64,000 nt of DNA from Oscillospiraceae bacterium (GTDB taxonomy: Bacteria > Bacillota > Clostridia > Oscillospirales > Ruminococcaceae). Shown one piece after another: positions 16,244-25,626 of the stretch. Both the position numbers and the translations under genes were made by a program. Each line of letters starts with the position of its first letter. Position 1 is the first letter of the stretch. The stretch spans positions 62,001 through 126,000 of the forward strand of contig JAAWRH010000004.1 of assembly GCA_022800935.1 (NCBI GenBank). Direction: 5' to 3'. The notes below the pieces were generated by a model, which had not been told where the DNA came from, did not search any database, and was given only the letters and a program-made list of their open reading frames with translations.

Positions 16244-17323
16244 TTAGTCAAAATACCCCTTTGCGGCGAGCAGCTCCGCCATCAAGATGCCGCCGCCTGC
16301 CGCGCCCCGCAGGGTGTTGTGGGACAGGCAAACGAATTTGACGTCATACTGTGTGTCGGGGCGGAGCCGGCCCAGGGATACGGCCATGCCGCCCTCCAGC
16401 TCCCGGTCCAGCCGGGCCTGGGGACGGTCGTTTTCCTCGAAATAATGTAAGAACTGCTTGGGTGCGGAGGGCAGCTCCAGCTCCTGGGGAACCCCCCGGA
16501 AGGCGGCCCAGTCCGCCTTGATCTGCTCAATGGAGGGCTTTTCCCGGAAGCGGGCAAACACGGCGGCAGTGTGGCCGTCGGACACGGGGACCCGCAGGCA
16601 TTGGGTGGTGATGCGGGGGGAGACTGCGTTGACAATCTGCCCATTTTCTATTTTGCCCCAGACCTTTAAGGGTTCCTGCTCGCTCTTTTCTTCCTCTCCG
16701 CCGATGTAAGGAATCAGGTTGTCGGTCATTTCCGGCCAGGTCTGGAAGGTTTTTCCAGCCCCGGAGATGGCCTGATAGGTACAGGCAAGCACGTCGGTCG
16801 CGCCGTATTTCAACAGGGGATGGAGGGCGGGGACATAGCTCTGAATGGAGCAGTTGGACTTGACGGCAATAAATCCCCGTTTGGTTCCCAGACGTCTGCG
16901 CTGGACCGGGATGATTTCGGCGTGTTCCGGGTTCAGCTCCGGGATGATCATGGGAACGTCGGGATAGGAGCGGTGGACGGAGTTGTTGGACATAACGGGA
17001 CATTCCGCCTTGGCATACCGTTCCTCCAGCTCATGGATTTCATTTTTTGGCATATCTACCGCGCAGAAGGCAAAATCCACATCTGCGGCAATCTTTTCCA
17101 CATCCGCGGAGGCGTCCATGACAATCAGCCCCTTGACCGAAGCGGGGATGGGGAAGGGCATGGCCCAGCGGCTGCCCACCGCTTCCTCATAGGTTTTACC
17201 AGAGGAACGGGACGAGGCCGCCACGTGGGTGATGTGGAACCAGGGATGATTCTCCAACTGGGAAATAAACCGCTGGCCGACCATTCCAGTGGCCCCGATG
17301 ATGGCGACATTGAACTGTTTCAT
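16244..17323 (-). CDS. asd: Aspartate-semialdehyde dehydrogenase
   Basis: NADPH-dependent reduction of aspartyl phosphate, at the branch to lysine, threonine and methionine. The 359-aa product starts MKQFNVAIIGATGMVGQRF (Rossmann GATGMVG, about 10-16). The catalytic cysteine lies in KSNCSIQ (about 158), followed by YQAISGAGK. The KSNCS form and length resemble the archaeal/fungal type of ASADH rather than the E. coli type. GGAG precedes the ATG. It is first in the operon, behind a lysine riboswitch terminator. Confidence 0.94.
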   Translation of the reverse strand: MKQFNVAIIGATGMVGQRFISQLENHPWFHITHVAASSRSSGKTYEEAVGSRWAMPFPIPASVKGLIVMDASADVEKIAADVDFAFCAVDMPKNEIHELEERYAKAECPVMSNNSVHRSYPDVPMIIPELNPEHAEIIPVQRRRLGTKRGFIAVKSNCSIQSYVPALHPLLKYGATDVLACTYQAISGAGKTFQTWPEMTDNLIPYIGGEEEKSEQEPLKVWGKIENGQIVNAVSPRITTQCLRVPVSDGHTAAVFARFREKPSIEQIKADWAAFRGVPQELELPSAPKQFLHYFEENDRPQARLDRELEGGMAVSLGRLRPDTQYDVKFVCLSHNTLRGAAGGGILMAELLAAKGYFD

Positions 17324-17404
17324 ACTTTTAGCTCCAATCTATATATATGTTGGTTTGCGCCGGAAGGCGCGGGAAGAAAGAAATTTTTAGAAAGAACAGG
17401 ATAC

Positions 17405-17432
17405 AAAAAATAGCTGGTTGAACAACCAGCCA
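17405..17432 (-). terminator. Riboswitch-controlled terminator before asd
   Basis: On the minus strand TGGCTGGTTG-TTCAACCAGCTA (17432-17411) is followed by TTTTTT (17410-17405). It stands between the lysine aptamer and asd and is the likely expression platform. Confidence 0.85.
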
Positions 17433-17513
17433 TTCAAACGATGCGCCTGTGGGAAAGGTTTTAGAGAATGGGACAAGGGAAAAACACCCTCTGTCTGCCG
17501 AATTCTCCGAAAA

Positions 17514-17684
17514 CTGATAGCTCTCCATCACAGTCGCATGATGACAGTTGCAGTCTTTTTCAGACATGCACCCAGGCGAACGGCTGCCGGTCCGTCTGCC
17601 TTCGGCGACTTTCCCTTTCGGCCATACATGAGCGATTTCGGCAATCTGGCATGGGCTACTGATGAAAGACGCGCCTCTATCCGG
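17514..17684 (-). ncRNA. Lysine riboswitch (L box)
   Basis: Read on the minus strand, the conserved L-box elements appear in order. GATAGAGGCGCG is followed by TTTCATCAGTAGCC, then GGGAAAGTCGCCGAAGGCA, ACTGTCATCATGCGACTG and finally TGGAGAGCTATC. The ends GATAG and CTATC pair as P1. Lysine binding would stabilise the aptamer and favour the terminator at 17405-17432, shutting off asd-dapA-dapB-ACT. The element order and context make the call strong. Confidence 0.93.
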
Positions 17685-17695
17685 TGTTCTTTTCT

Positions 17696-17725
17696 ATTAT
17701 ATGCGGTTTCTCCTTTGTCCGACAA
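17696..17725 (-). promoter_or_regulatory. Lysine operon promoter
   Basis: On the minus strand TTGTCG (17725-17720) and TATAAT (17701-17696) are separated by 18 bases, placing the transcription start just before the lysine aptamer. Confidence 0.72.
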
Positions 17726-17963
17726 GGATATTAGGATAATTGCATTTTATCACGGAAGCGGGGGAGCTGTCAATTTATTGGACAGATTTTTTTTGGATTC
17801 GTGAGAAGTCCCATAAAATAGTTCTGTTTTACAGCTGTTTTTGTAGAAACGGATAGAGAAAGGAACCGGAAAAAGTATTATAATAGAGAAGATATTCCGC
17901 GCTTTATGGCGGTTCCGCCGAATACCGCCAACCAACGGAAAGCCAGATAAGGAGATAACAGCA
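17726..17963 (+). other. Intergenic region upstream of queA
   Basis: Between the lysine operon promoter and queA. A weak hairpin CTGTC-N9-GACAG (17769-17787) is followed by a run of eight T. A TATAAT box at 17879-17884 probably belongs to a queA promoter, but no clear -35 box is seen. AAGGAGATA precedes the queA ATG. Nothing else is supported. Confidence 0.4.
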
Positions 17964-18989
17964 ATGCGCACAAGCGATTTTTGGTATGACCTGCCCCAGG
18001 AACGGATTGCCCAAACCCCCATTGAGCCCAGGGACCATTCCCGGCTTTTGTGTATGGACAGGAAGACAGGGGAATGTGTTCACCGGCATTTTTATGAGAT
18101 ACAGAATCTGCTCCGTCCAGGGGATTTACTGGTGATGAACGATTCCAGGGTGATCCCCGCCCGCCTGCTGGGGGAAAAGGAGGGGTCCGGCGGGGCGATG
18201 GAGTTCCTGCTGCTGGAGCAGAAGGGAAAGGACGAATGGGAAACCCTAGTGCGCCCTGGACGAAAGGCAAAGCTGGGGGCCCGGTTTGTCTTTGGCGGTG
18301 GACTGCTGAAGGCGGAAATCGCGGAGGTTCTGCCGGACGGAAACCGCATTGCCCGCTTTGAATACCAAGGGGATTTCTTCCATGTGCTGGACCTGGTAGG
18401 GCAGATGCCGCTGCCCCATTACATCACCGAGGAGTTGAAGGACAAGGAGCGGTATCAGACCGTTTACGCCAGGGAAAACGGGTCAGCCGCCGCGCCCACT
18501 GCTGGGCTCCATTTTACCAGGGATCTGCTCGCGGTGCTGGAGGCGAAGGGGATAGGGACAGCCTATGTCACCCTCCATGTGGGGTTGGGGACCTTCCGTC
18601 CGGTAAAGGCGGAGGAGATCACCGACCACCACATGCACACCGAGAGGTATTTTATCCCAGAGGAGACCGCCCGAAAGATCAGCGACACCAAGGCAGCAGG
18701 TGGACGGGTCATTGCCGTGGGGACGACGAGCTGCCGGACCCTGGAATCGGCCGCGGCGGCATACGGGGAAATCCGCCCGTGCAGCGGTGCAACGGATATT
18801 TTTATCTATCCGGGCTTCCGGTTCCAGGTGCTGGACGGGCTGATTACCAACTTCCATCTGCCGGAGAGCACGCTGATCATGCTGGTCAGCGCCTTTGCGG
18901 GGTATGAGCACACCATGGCGGCGTACCGGCTGGCGGTGGAGGAAGGGTATCGGTTTTATAGCTTGGGAGATGCGATGTTCATGATATGA
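17964..18989 (+). CDS. queA: S-adenosylmethionine:tRNA ribosyltransferase-isomerase
   Basis: Adds the epoxycyclopentane group of queuosine to tRNA wobble bases. The 341-aa product starts [19 protein letters not shown], then has [16 protein letters not shown] and [38 protein letters not shown] and [11 protein letters not shown] follow, all family hallmarks. Length is normal. It is transcribed divergently from the lysine operon. Its last 11 bases overlap the end of the minus-strand pseudogene, tail to tail. Confidence 0.95.
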   Translation: MRTSDFWYDLPQERIAQTPIEPRDHSRLLCMDRKTGECVHRHFYEIQNLLRPGDLLVMNDSRVIPARLLGEKEGSGGAMEFLLLEQKGKDEWETLVRPGRKAKLGARFVFGGGLLKAEIAEVLPDGNRIARFEYQGDFFHVLDLVGQMPLPHYITEELKDKERYQTVYARENGSAAAPTAGLHFTRDLLAVLEAKGIGTAYVTLHVGLGTFRPVKAEEITDHHMHTERYFIPEETARKISDTKAAGGRVIAVGTTSCRTLESAAAAYGEIRPCSGATDIFIYPGFRFQVLDGLITNFHLPESTLIMLVSAFAGYEHTMAAYRLAVEEGYRFYSLGDAMFMI

Positions 18990-19498
18990 GATTTGAGTGA
19001 AAATTTATCGGAAAAGGTACATTATAGAATTCACTGCTCCGCAATTTATAGGTGGAGACAGAGGGAATCACGTTTTTCTTTGTCGATTTTTTCGCAATCA
19101 TGTTAAAGGCTTTCTTTGCAACGTCTCCCATGAGCATGATGACCTTTATGTTGGGAAATAAGGAAAGCTCCGCTTCCAGATAGGGTAAACTGGTTTCGAT
19201 GCTGGTTTTATCAATGGTATATTCGGTTTTGGGGGTTTTCACGGCATTTGTGATGTAAATTCCTATTTGCAATATGTCTTGTATAGAATTGACTCCAGCT
19301 CCAGCCCCCCTGCAAAAGGGGAATCGTTGTTTTCAGATAACCGGCGTCAGGGCCTCCGTAAAAATCCTGTGAAGGGTCAGACGGGACCACCTCATTTATC
19401 ATAACGGCCTTTATCGTGAGCGGGTCAATTTCGACATCGTTCAGATAGATACCGCTTGTGATACCTGCCTTTGCTTCAAGTTCCTTTTTTATATTCAT
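18979..19498 (-). pseudogene. Frameshifted and truncated uracil-DNA-glycosylase-like gene
   Basis: Two adjacent minus-strand frames form one protein. The first (from 19498) reads MNIKKELEAKAGITSGIYLN, then AVMINEVVPSDPSQDFYGGPDAGYLKTT up to LLQ. The second continues DILQIGIYITNAVKTPKTEY and YLEAELSLFPNIKVIMLMGD. Removing one base from the six-C run at 19315-19320 joins them as LLQGAGAGVNSIQDILQIGIY. The joined product is 172 aa. It stops soon after STYKLRSSEFYN, where family members usually continue with an FPSY-type end, so the 3' end also looks lost. The shift could be a sequencing error. Confidence 0.75.
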
Positions 19499-19532
19499 AT
19501 TCTTAATTCTCCATCTTTTCGTGAGTCGAAGG

Positions 19533-21026
19533 TTATTCCTCCGTCTCCCAGCTTTTCGCCCGCTCCACCGCCTTGTTCCAGCCCCGGATCAGCTTTGTCC
19601 GCTGCTCCTCCCCGATAAGGGGGATATAGGCCCGGTCCAGGGTCCAGCATTGGCGGATTTCCTCCTCGTCCTTCCACATCCCCACGGCAAGCCCCGCCAG
19701 CAGCGCGGCCCCCAGGGCGGTGGTCTCCCGGATTTTGGGGCGGCGGACCTCACAGTCCAGGATGTCCGCCTGGAACTGCATCAGGAAGTTGTTGGCGCTG
19801 GCCCCGCCGTCCACCCGCAGGTAGTCCAGGGGGATGCCCGTGTCGCTCTCAATGGCCTCCAGCAGGTCCCTGGACTGGTAGGCGATGGACTCCAGGCAGG
19901 CCCGGATAATGTGGTTTTTATTGCTGCCCCGGCTGAGACCCACCAGCGCGCCCCTGGCGTACATATCCCAGTGGGGGGCCCCCAGGCCGGTAAAGGCGGG
20001 GACCATGTACACCCCGCCGCAGTCCGGAACCTTCCGGGCAAAGTATTCGCTGTCGGAGGATTCGGTGATCAGGTGGAGCTCGTCCCGCAGCCACTGTACC
20101 ACCGCCCCAGCCGTGAAGACGCTGCCCTCCAGGGCATACCGGATTTTGCCCTTCTGGGAGGCAGCGATGGTGGTGAGCATCCCGTTTTTGCTCCGGCAGA
20201 GGGTTTCCCCGGTGTTCATCAGCAGAAAACAGCCGGTGCCGTATGTATTTTTGGCGCTGCCCCGGTCAAAACAGGTCTGGCCGTAAAGGGCCGCCTGCTG
20301 GTCGCCCGCCGCGCCGCTGATGGGGATTTCCACCCCCGACAGGTTCAGTGTGCCGAAATGACCGCTGGAGGGTCTCGCTTCCGGCAGCATGGAGCGGGGA
20401 ATCTTCAGCAGGTTTAGTATCTTCTGGTCCCATTCCAGGGTGGAGATATTGAAGAGCATGGTTCGGGAGGCGTTGGTGTAATCGGTGGCGTGGACCTTCC
20501 CGCCGGTGAGCTTCCAGATGAGCCAGGTGTCCACGGTGCCGAACAGCAGCTCTCCCGCCTCCGCCCGCTTCCGCGCCCCCGGTATCTGGTCCAGGATCCA
20601 GGCGATTTTGGTGGCGGAAAAGTAGGCGTCAATCACAAGACCGGTGGTCTCCCGGATATAGGGCTCCCACCCCTCGTCCTTCAGCCGCTCGCAGATGGAG
20701 GAGGTCCGGCGGCACTGCCAGACAATGGCATTGTAGACCGGCTCGCCGGTATTTTTGTCCCAGATAATTGTCGTCTCCCGCTGGTTGGTGATGCCCACGG
20801 CGGCAATCTGAGCGGGGGAGATTCCGCTTTTGGCCACCACCTCCATCAGGACGCCGTACTGGGAGGAGTATATCTCCATGGGGTCCTGCTCCACATAGCC
20901 GGATTGGGGGTATATCTGACGGAATTCCTTTTGGGATACAGCCATAATCTCTTGGCTTTTGTTGAAAAGAATTGCCCTGGAGCTGGTGGTCCCTTGGTCC
21001 AGGGCGATGATATAATCCTTTGTCAT
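19533..21026 (-). CDS. glpK: Glycerol kinase
   Basis: ATP-dependent phosphorylation of glycerol; FGGY family, 497 aa. The start is [20 protein letters not shown], followed by [13 protein letters not shown] and [29 protein letters not shown] and the FGGY signature region [17 protein letters not shown] come later. It starts 21 bases after glpP, so both are probably in one operon induced by glycerol-3-phosphate. No glpF or glpD is seen here. Confidence 0.95.
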   Translation of the reverse strand: MTKDYIIALDQGTTSSRAILFNKSQEIMAVSQKEFRQIYPQSGYVEQDPMEIYSSQYGVLMEVVAKSGISPAQIAAVGITNQRETTIIWDKNTGEPVYNAIVWQCRRTSSICERLKDEGWEPYIRETTGLVIDAYFSATKIAWILDQIPGARKRAEAGELLFGTVDTWLIWKLTGGKVHATDYTNASRTMLFNISTLEWDQKILNLLKIPRSMLPEARPSSGHFGTLNLSGVEIPISGAAGDQQAALYGQTCFDRGSAKNTYGTGCFLLMNTGETLCRSKNGMLTTIAASQKGKIRYALEGSVFTAGAVVQWLRDELHLITESSDSEYFARKVPDCGGVYMVPAFTGLGAPHWDMYARGALVGLSRGSNKNHIIRACLESIAYQSRDLLEAIESDTGIPLDYLRVDGGASANNFLMQFQADILDCEVRRPKIRETTALGAALLAGLAVGMWKDEEEIRQCWTLDRAYIPLIGEEQRTKLIRGWNKAVERAKSWETEE

Positions 21027-21047
21027 GGTAGAATCCTCCCGTCTTTT

Positions 21048-21632
21048 TTACATAAACCAAACCTGGGGATTGGTGGATGAAATCGCCGCCGCGCCGCAGT
21101 CCAGGGCAGTGAGGACGTCCTCCTTGTCGGTTATCATTCCGCTGGCAATCACCGGGGTGGAGGTATCCTGACAGATACCCCGCAGTATTTTAGGAAGCAC
21201 TGCGGGAAGGACCTCCACGTAGTCCGCACAGCCTGCCGCCATCTGCCTGTGGACGCTTTCAAAGGCAATGGAGTCGATCAGAAAAAAGCGCTGGACAGCG
21301 GTCAGCCCCAGCTCCTTGGCCCGGCGAATCAGCGCCGGCTTGGTGGATAAAATGCCGTCCGCCTGGGTAAACTGCTGGATAAAGGAAACGGATATTTCCC
21401 GCAGAGCAAGGCCGTCTATAAATTCCATGTGTACAAGGGCCAGCTTCCCCTCCTGTTTGACCTGCTCCACCAATCCTCCGATGTTGCAGATATTCCCAAA
21501 CAGCAGAAATACGGCGGCGCAGTCAGAGGTCAGGCAGACGCGAAGCTGCTCCTCATCCTTGACCGCGGCAATGATGGGGGAACGATCTAATGCCTGGGAC
21601 AGTGTAAAGCGCCTGCCGCTTTGTTCCGTCAT
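21048..21632 (-). CDS. glpP: Glycerol-3-phosphate responsive antiterminator GlpP
   Basis: A 194-aa RNA-binding antiterminator in the GlpP family. Seen: SPIIAAVKDEEQL, VFLLFGNICNIGGLV, VHMEFIDGLA, DGILSTKPALIRRAKELGL and a C-terminal PVIASGMI followed by ALDCGAAAISSTNPQVW. In Bacillus GlpP binds leader mRNA of glp genes when glycerol-3-phosphate is present. AAAGGAGG precedes the ATG. It precedes glpK, fitting that role. Confidence 0.92.
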   Translation of the reverse strand: MTEQSGRRFTLSQALDRSPIIAAVKDEEQLRVCLTSDCAAVFLLFGNICNIGGLVEQVKQEGKLALVHMEFIDGLALREISVSFIQQFTQADGILSTKPALIRRAKELGLTAVQRFFLIDSIAFESVHRQMAAGCADYVEVLPAVLPKILRGICQDTSTPVIASGMITDKEDVLTALDCGAAAISSTNPQVWFM

Positions 21633-22038
21633 GGGCCGCCTCCTTTTATGTTCCGGCCTTTTACCGGTTCCGGATTATGATAAGAATGAAAAAATTATAC
21701 CACACTTTTGGACCTTTTTCCATACGGATTTGTAAATTCTGCCGTCTTGCTCCAGACGGTCAAAGGAAAATGTGCGAAAATAATGGAAAAACAGGATTGA
21801 CAAATGGCTGGATAACGATTAAAGTTATACACAGGCCCCTTTTGTTTTATATGACAATATCGGGGCTTTCTGTCTATATGTTTTCGCGCCTGTTTTGGGC
21901 TATCTGCTATCTGTTATCTGTTTTCCGACTTCGCCGATTGATGTGCTATGTCAGACGAAGACAGCAGGATGCAGAATCGTCTGATCAAACGTCTGCGGAA
22001 TGTACAAGACCATCTTATTTTGCAGAGGAGAATCAGTT
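21633..22038. other. 406-base intergenic region between divergent glpP and the acyl-CoA synthetase gene
   Basis: Minus strand: an extended -10 TGG-TATAAT (21702-21694) likely serves glpP. Plus strand: TTGACA at 21797-21802 has TAAAGT 17 bases later, a possible weak promoter for the synthetase. A three-unit heptamer repeat lies at 21900-21920. No small gene is supported. Confidence 0.5.
21900..21920 (+). repeat. Heptanucleotide tandem repeat, 3 units of about CTATCTG
   Basis: Units CTATCTG, CTATCTG, TTATCTG in the leader of the acyl-CoA synthetase gene. The period equals that of the CTGTGYG repeats at 2571 and 55892, but the unit differs. Confidence 0.65.
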
Positions 22039-23712
22039 ATGGGACAAGCAGAACAGTACCACAAGAAATTTTGCCGGGAAGCCTTTGACGAAAACGGAGT
22101 GATTTCCGGCTTTGAGGCCGTTTATGAGGACAACTTCAACTTTGCCTACGACGTGGTGGACGAAATCGCCCGCATGGAGCCGGACCGCCGCGCCATGGTC
22201 TGGTGCAACGAGGCGGGGGAGGAGCGGACCTTCACCTTTGGGGAGATGAGCCGGTACTCCAGCAAAGCCGCCAATCTCTTCACCCGCTATGGCGTCAAAA
22301 AGGGGGACCGGGTGATGCTGGTGCTCAAGCGGCATTACCAGTTCTGGTACGCCATCCTGGGCCTGCATAAAATCGGGGCCATCGCCGTGCCGGCCACCCA
22401 TCTGCTCACCAAAAAGGACCTGCTCTACCGCTTTAACGCCGCCGGAATATCCGCCATTGTCAGCACCGCCGAGGGGGAGTTCGCCGGACATGTGGAGGAC
22501 GCCGCGGCATCCTACGACGGGCTGAAGGCACGCTTCCTGGCAAGAGGGGAGCGTGAGGGATGGATTTCCTTTGACCGGGAGCTGGAGAAATGCCCCGATA
22601 CCTTTGATCGCCTGGACTTCAAGGCCAGCGAGCTGATGCTGCTGTACTTTACCTCCGGCACCACGGGATACCCCAAAATGGTCTGCCACAATCATCTGTA
22701 CCCCCTGGCCCACATCGTCACCGCCAAGCACTGGCACAATGTCCAGCCCGACGGCCTGCATCTGACTGTTTCGGAGACCGGATGGGCCAAGTCGGTGTGG
22801 GGCAAGATTTACGGTCAGTGGTTTATGGCGGCGGGCATCTTTGTATACGATTTCGACAAGTTCATTCCTTCCCACCTGCTGGAGCGGATTCAAAAATACA
22901 AGGTGACCACCTTCTGTGCGCCGCCTACCATCTATCGGTTCCTCATCAAGGAGGGGCTGGAGCATTACGACCTCTCCTGCCTGAAATATGTCACCACCGC
23001 CGGTGAGGCCCTCAACCCGGAGGTGTTCCGCAAGTTCCAGGAGTACACCGGCCTGATGATTATGGAGGCCTTTGGTCAGACCGAAACCACTGCCCTGACC
23101 GCCAACTATGTGGGCAGCCATACCAAGGTGGGCTCGCTGGGAAAGGCGTCCCCCATGTACGACCTGGACGTGGTGGACGAGGAGGGAAACCCTGTCCCCA
23201 ACGGCGAGGTTGGAGAACTGGTGGTGCGCACCCGCGGCAGCAAGCAGCTGGGTATGTTTGTGGGCTATTACGAGGGTCCGGAAAAAACCGAGGAGGTGTG
23301 GAAGAACGGCGTTTACCACACCCTGGACACCGTCTGGCGGGACGACGACGGCTTCTTCTGGTATGTGGGGCGGATGGACGACGTCATCAAGGCCTCCGGC
23401 TACCGCATCGGGCCCTTTGAGATTGAAAGCGTGCTGATGGAGCTGCCCTATATCCTGGAGTGCGGAGTCACCGGAGCCCCTGACCCGGTGCGGGGCGTTG
23501 TGGTCAAGGCCAGCATTGTGCTGACCAAGGGGACGGAGCCCTCTGACGCCCTGGTCAAGGAGATTCAGAACTATGTGAAGCAGCAGACCGCCCCCTATAA
23601 GTATCCGAGAATCGTGGAATTTGTGGACGAGCTGCCCAAGACCATCAGCGGCAAGATACGCCGGGTGGAGCTGAGAAAGAATCTGCCGGGGGTACAGCAA
23701 GAACAGGAATAA
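22039..23712 (+). CDS. Acyl-CoA synthetase (AMP-forming), medium-chain/MACS type
   Basis: Adenylates a carboxylic acid and transfers it to CoA. The 557-aa product has the ATP loop YFTSGTTGYPKMVCHNH (about 211-227) and TTAGEALNPEVFRKF. Further on are EAFGQTETTALTAN and the C-terminal hinge YVGRMDDVIKASGYRIGPFEIES, with the catalytic lysine in PKTISGKIRR near the end. LGLHKIGAIAVPATHLLTKKD is typical of acetyl/medium-chain synthetases. The ATG at 22039 follows GAGGAG. The exact acid is unknown; short- to medium-chain fatty or aromatic acids are likely. Confidence 0.88.
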   Translation: MGQAEQYHKKFCREAFDENGVISGFEAVYEDNFNFAYDVVDEIARMEPDRRAMVWCNEAGEERTFTFGEMSRYSSKAANLFTRYGVKKGDRVMLVLKRHYQFWYAILGLHKIGAIAVPATHLLTKKDLLYRFNAAGISAIVSTAEGEFAGHVEDAAASYDGLKARFLARGEREGWISFDRELEKCPDTFDRLDFKASELMLLYFTSGTTGYPKMVCHNHLYPLAHIVTAKHWHNVQPDGLHLTVSETGWAKSVWGKIYGQWFMAAGIFVYDFDKFIPSHLLERIQKYKVTTFCAPPTIYRFLIKEGLEHYDLSCLKYVTTAGEALNPEVFRKFQEYTGLMIMEAFGQTETTALTANYVGSHTKVGSLGKASPMYDLDVVDEEGNPVPNGEVGELVVRTRGSKQLGMFVGYYEGPEKTEEVWKNGVYHTLDTVWRDDDGFFWYVGRMDDVIKASGYRIGPFEIESVLMELPYILECGVTGAPDPVRGVVVKASIVLTKGTEPSDALVKEIQNYVKQQTAPYKYPRIVEFVDELPKTISGKIRRVELRKNLPGVQQEQE

Positions 23713-23717
23713 GGAAA

Positions 23718-24230
23718 ATGATAATATGGATTAACGGGCCATATGGTGTGGGTAAAAGCTCTCTTGCGGAAAAATTGCATAATATGGAGCCTGAGAGTTT
23801 TATATTTGACGCGGAGCTGGTTGGAAATGCAGTCAGGGACAATATGCCAAAGGAATTGTTCAACGGTTATATTTTTGAAGGGTATCCGCTGTGGTTTACT
23901 CTATGCTCCGCTCTGCTGGCAGATATTACGCAACGCTATGCCGGGGATATTTATGTACCCATGACATTGGTGTACCCTGATTCCTTTGAGAAAATAAGAC
24001 GTCCGCTGGAGGAAAGGGGAATTTCCGTCAGGCACATATTGTTAGAGTCCTCATATGATTTGATTCATGACCGAATCCTGGCAAGGGGGGAAGCGGAGGG
24101 CTGCTGGTGTATGAGACATATCCATCTGTGTCTGCAAAATCAGAAGGACTTTAAAAACGTGACGCGAATCAGGTCCTTTGGAAAATCGGTAAGTGAATTG
24201 GCAGTAGAGGTAAAAGAAGCGATTGTGTGA
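23718..24230 (+). CDS. TmrB-like P-loop nucleotide-binding protein
   Basis: A 170-aa ATP-binding protein closely patterned on Bacillus TmrB. It starts MIIWINGPYGVGKSSLAEKL, with a Walker A motif GPYGVGKSS (residues 7-15). YPLWFTLCSALLADITQRY and IYVPMTLVYPDSFEKI follow, mirroring TmrB's middle. TmrB binds tunicamycin and confers resistance. Whether this protein does so is inference; it may act on other nucleoside-like compounds. It begins 5 bases after the synthetase stop and is more AT-rich than that gene. Confidence 0.75.
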   Translation: MIIWINGPYGVGKSSLAEKLHNMEPESFIFDAELVGNAVRDNMPKELFNGYIFEGYPLWFTLCSALLADITQRYAGDIYVPMTLVYPDSFEKIRRPLEERGISVRHILLESSYDLIHDRILARGEAEGCWCMRHIHLCLQNQKDFKNVTRIRSFGKSVSELAVEVKEAIV

Positions 24231-24301
24231 ATCCGCCGTACTCCGATGAAAGCGGAGATTGCGGCTCAGTGGATTTAAAAGGGGAAAGGAAGCTGAAACC
24301 C

Positions 24302-25093
24302 ATGGACGAAGCAGTCATTGTGAAAAAAGCCTACGACGATGCCCCGGAAAGGGAATGGAACCGCCTGGAGGGCTTCCGCTTTGAGTTTGAGATTACCAAG
24401 CGAAAAATGGAGAAAAATCTAAAAAAGGGCTCGGTGCTGGATATTGGCGGCGGGCCGGGACGGTACAGCGTCTGGCTGGCCCAGCAGGGCTTTGACGTGA
24501 CCCTGGTTGACCTGAGCGGCGGAAACGTGGCGTTCGCAAAGCAAAAGGCGGAGGAGCTGGGGCTTTCCATCAAGGCGTACCAATGCGACGCCAGGGATTT
24601 ATCCTCCCTGGACCTGGGGAAATTTGACAATGTTCTGCTGATGGGTCCCCTTTACCACCTTTTCAAGGAAAGCGACAGAAAGAAATGCGTCGAGCAGGCC
24701 CGGCTGCATCTCAAGGACGGTTGCCCGCTGTTTGCCTCCTTTATCTCTATCACCGGAGGGCTGAACTACTATCTGGACGAATGCCCGGAGGAAATCATCC
24801 ACGAAAAGGCCATGGACCTGTTTGACCGGATGGAGCAGGACCAGACCTGGAGCGGTTCCGCCTTTACCGAGGCCACTTTTATCAACAACCTGGAGATTCT
24901 GCCCTTCTTTGAGGGGCTGGGCTTTGAAAAACTCTGCCTGTTTGGGCAGGAGGGAATCACCGCCACGCGGCTTTCCTATCTGGAGCAGACCGGCGAAGAG
25001 GTGCGGAGATTTTATCTCGACCTGTCCCTGAGGCTGTGTGAGAATCCCCAGTACTTTCCATACAGCACCCACATGATGTACATTGGCAGATAA
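24302..25093 (+). CDS. Class I SAM-dependent methyltransferase
   Basis: A 263-aa methyltransferase. SAM motif I is SVLDIGGGPGRYSVWLAQQG (about 46-65), motif II VTLVDLSGG, and motif IV FDNVLLMGPLYHL (about 110-122), where the PLYHL segment marks a family often annotated only as methyltransferase. The C-terminal half is substrate-specific and not recognised. The ATG at 24302 is preceded by AAAGGAAG; the frame is open upstream to 24227. It lies between a TmrB-like gene and a GNAT gene. Confidence 0.83.
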   Translation: MDEAVIVKKAYDDAPEREWNRLEGFRFEFEITKRKMEKNLKKGSVLDIGGGPGRYSVWLAQQGFDVTLVDLSGGNVAFAKQKAEELGLSIKAYQCDARDLSSLDLGKFDNVLLMGPLYHLFKESDRKKCVEQARLHLKDGCPLFASFISITGGLNYYLDECPEEIIHEKAMDLFDRMEQDQTWSGSAFTEATFINNLEILPFFEGLGFEKLCLFGQEGITATRLSYLEQTGEEVRRFYLDLSLRLCENPQYFPYSTHMMYIGR

Positions 25094-25119
25094 AAGCGTT
25101 TTTGTGAAGGAGAGCTGTT

Positions 25120-25626
25120 ATGCTGAGATTAAGGCCATACAAAGCCTGCGACGCAGAAGTTATTACAAAGTGGTTGAAGGACGAATACGCCTTTCGCCAA
25201 TGGAGCGCGGACCGCTATGACAAATACCCCATCACCCCCGATGATATGAACGCCTACTATGACAGAGATAAGGACAGCGGAAGGATATGGGGTATGACTG
25301 CCTTTGACGAAACCGGGGTAGCCGGGCATTTTACCATGCGCTTTCCCGATGAAAAGAACCTCAGCGAGATACGGCTGGGGTTTGTCATTGTGGACAGCCA
25401 AAGGCGGGGAAAAGGCTATGGGAAGGAGATGCTTTCCCTTGCCATCCGGTATGGGTTTGAGATTCTCAGGGCTGATAAAATATCCCTAGGGGTTTTTGAA
25501 AACAATCGGGCCGCCATACGGTGCTATGAGGCCTGCGGGTTTCAAAGGGTCTCATTGCCGGTGCCGGAAAGCTACCGGTGTATGGGGGAGGTTTGGAACT
25601 GTATTGAGATGGAATTGACCAGATAG
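25120..25626 (+). CDS. GNAT family N-acetyltransferase (RimJ/RimL-like)
   Basis: A 168-aa acetyltransferase beginning MLRLRPYKACDAEVITKWL, as in the RimJ/RimL subgroup. The acetyl-CoA loop is DSQRRGKGYGKEMLSLAI (about 91-108), followed by FENNRAAIRCYEACGF. GAAGGAGA precedes the ATG. Substrate unknown. It closes the three-gene set of TmrB-like, methyltransferase and GNAT. Confidence 0.85.
   Translation: MLRLRPYKACDAEVITKWLKDEYAFRQWSADRYDKYPITPDDMNAYYDRDKDSGRIWGMTAFDETGVAGHFTMRFPDEKNLSEIRLGFVIVDSQRRGKGYGKEMLSLAIRYGFEILRADKISLGVFENNRAAIRCYEACGFQRVSLPVPESYRCMGEVWNCIEMELTR

Noticed and set aside
17418-17804. 128-aa open frame on the plus strand
   Set aside because: It lies across the lysine riboswitch and its promoter, with no family resemblance.
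22033-23700. 555-aa antisense open frame opposite the acyl-CoA synthetase
   Set aside because: A high-GC shadow of a real gene with no recognisable motifs or ribosome-binding site.
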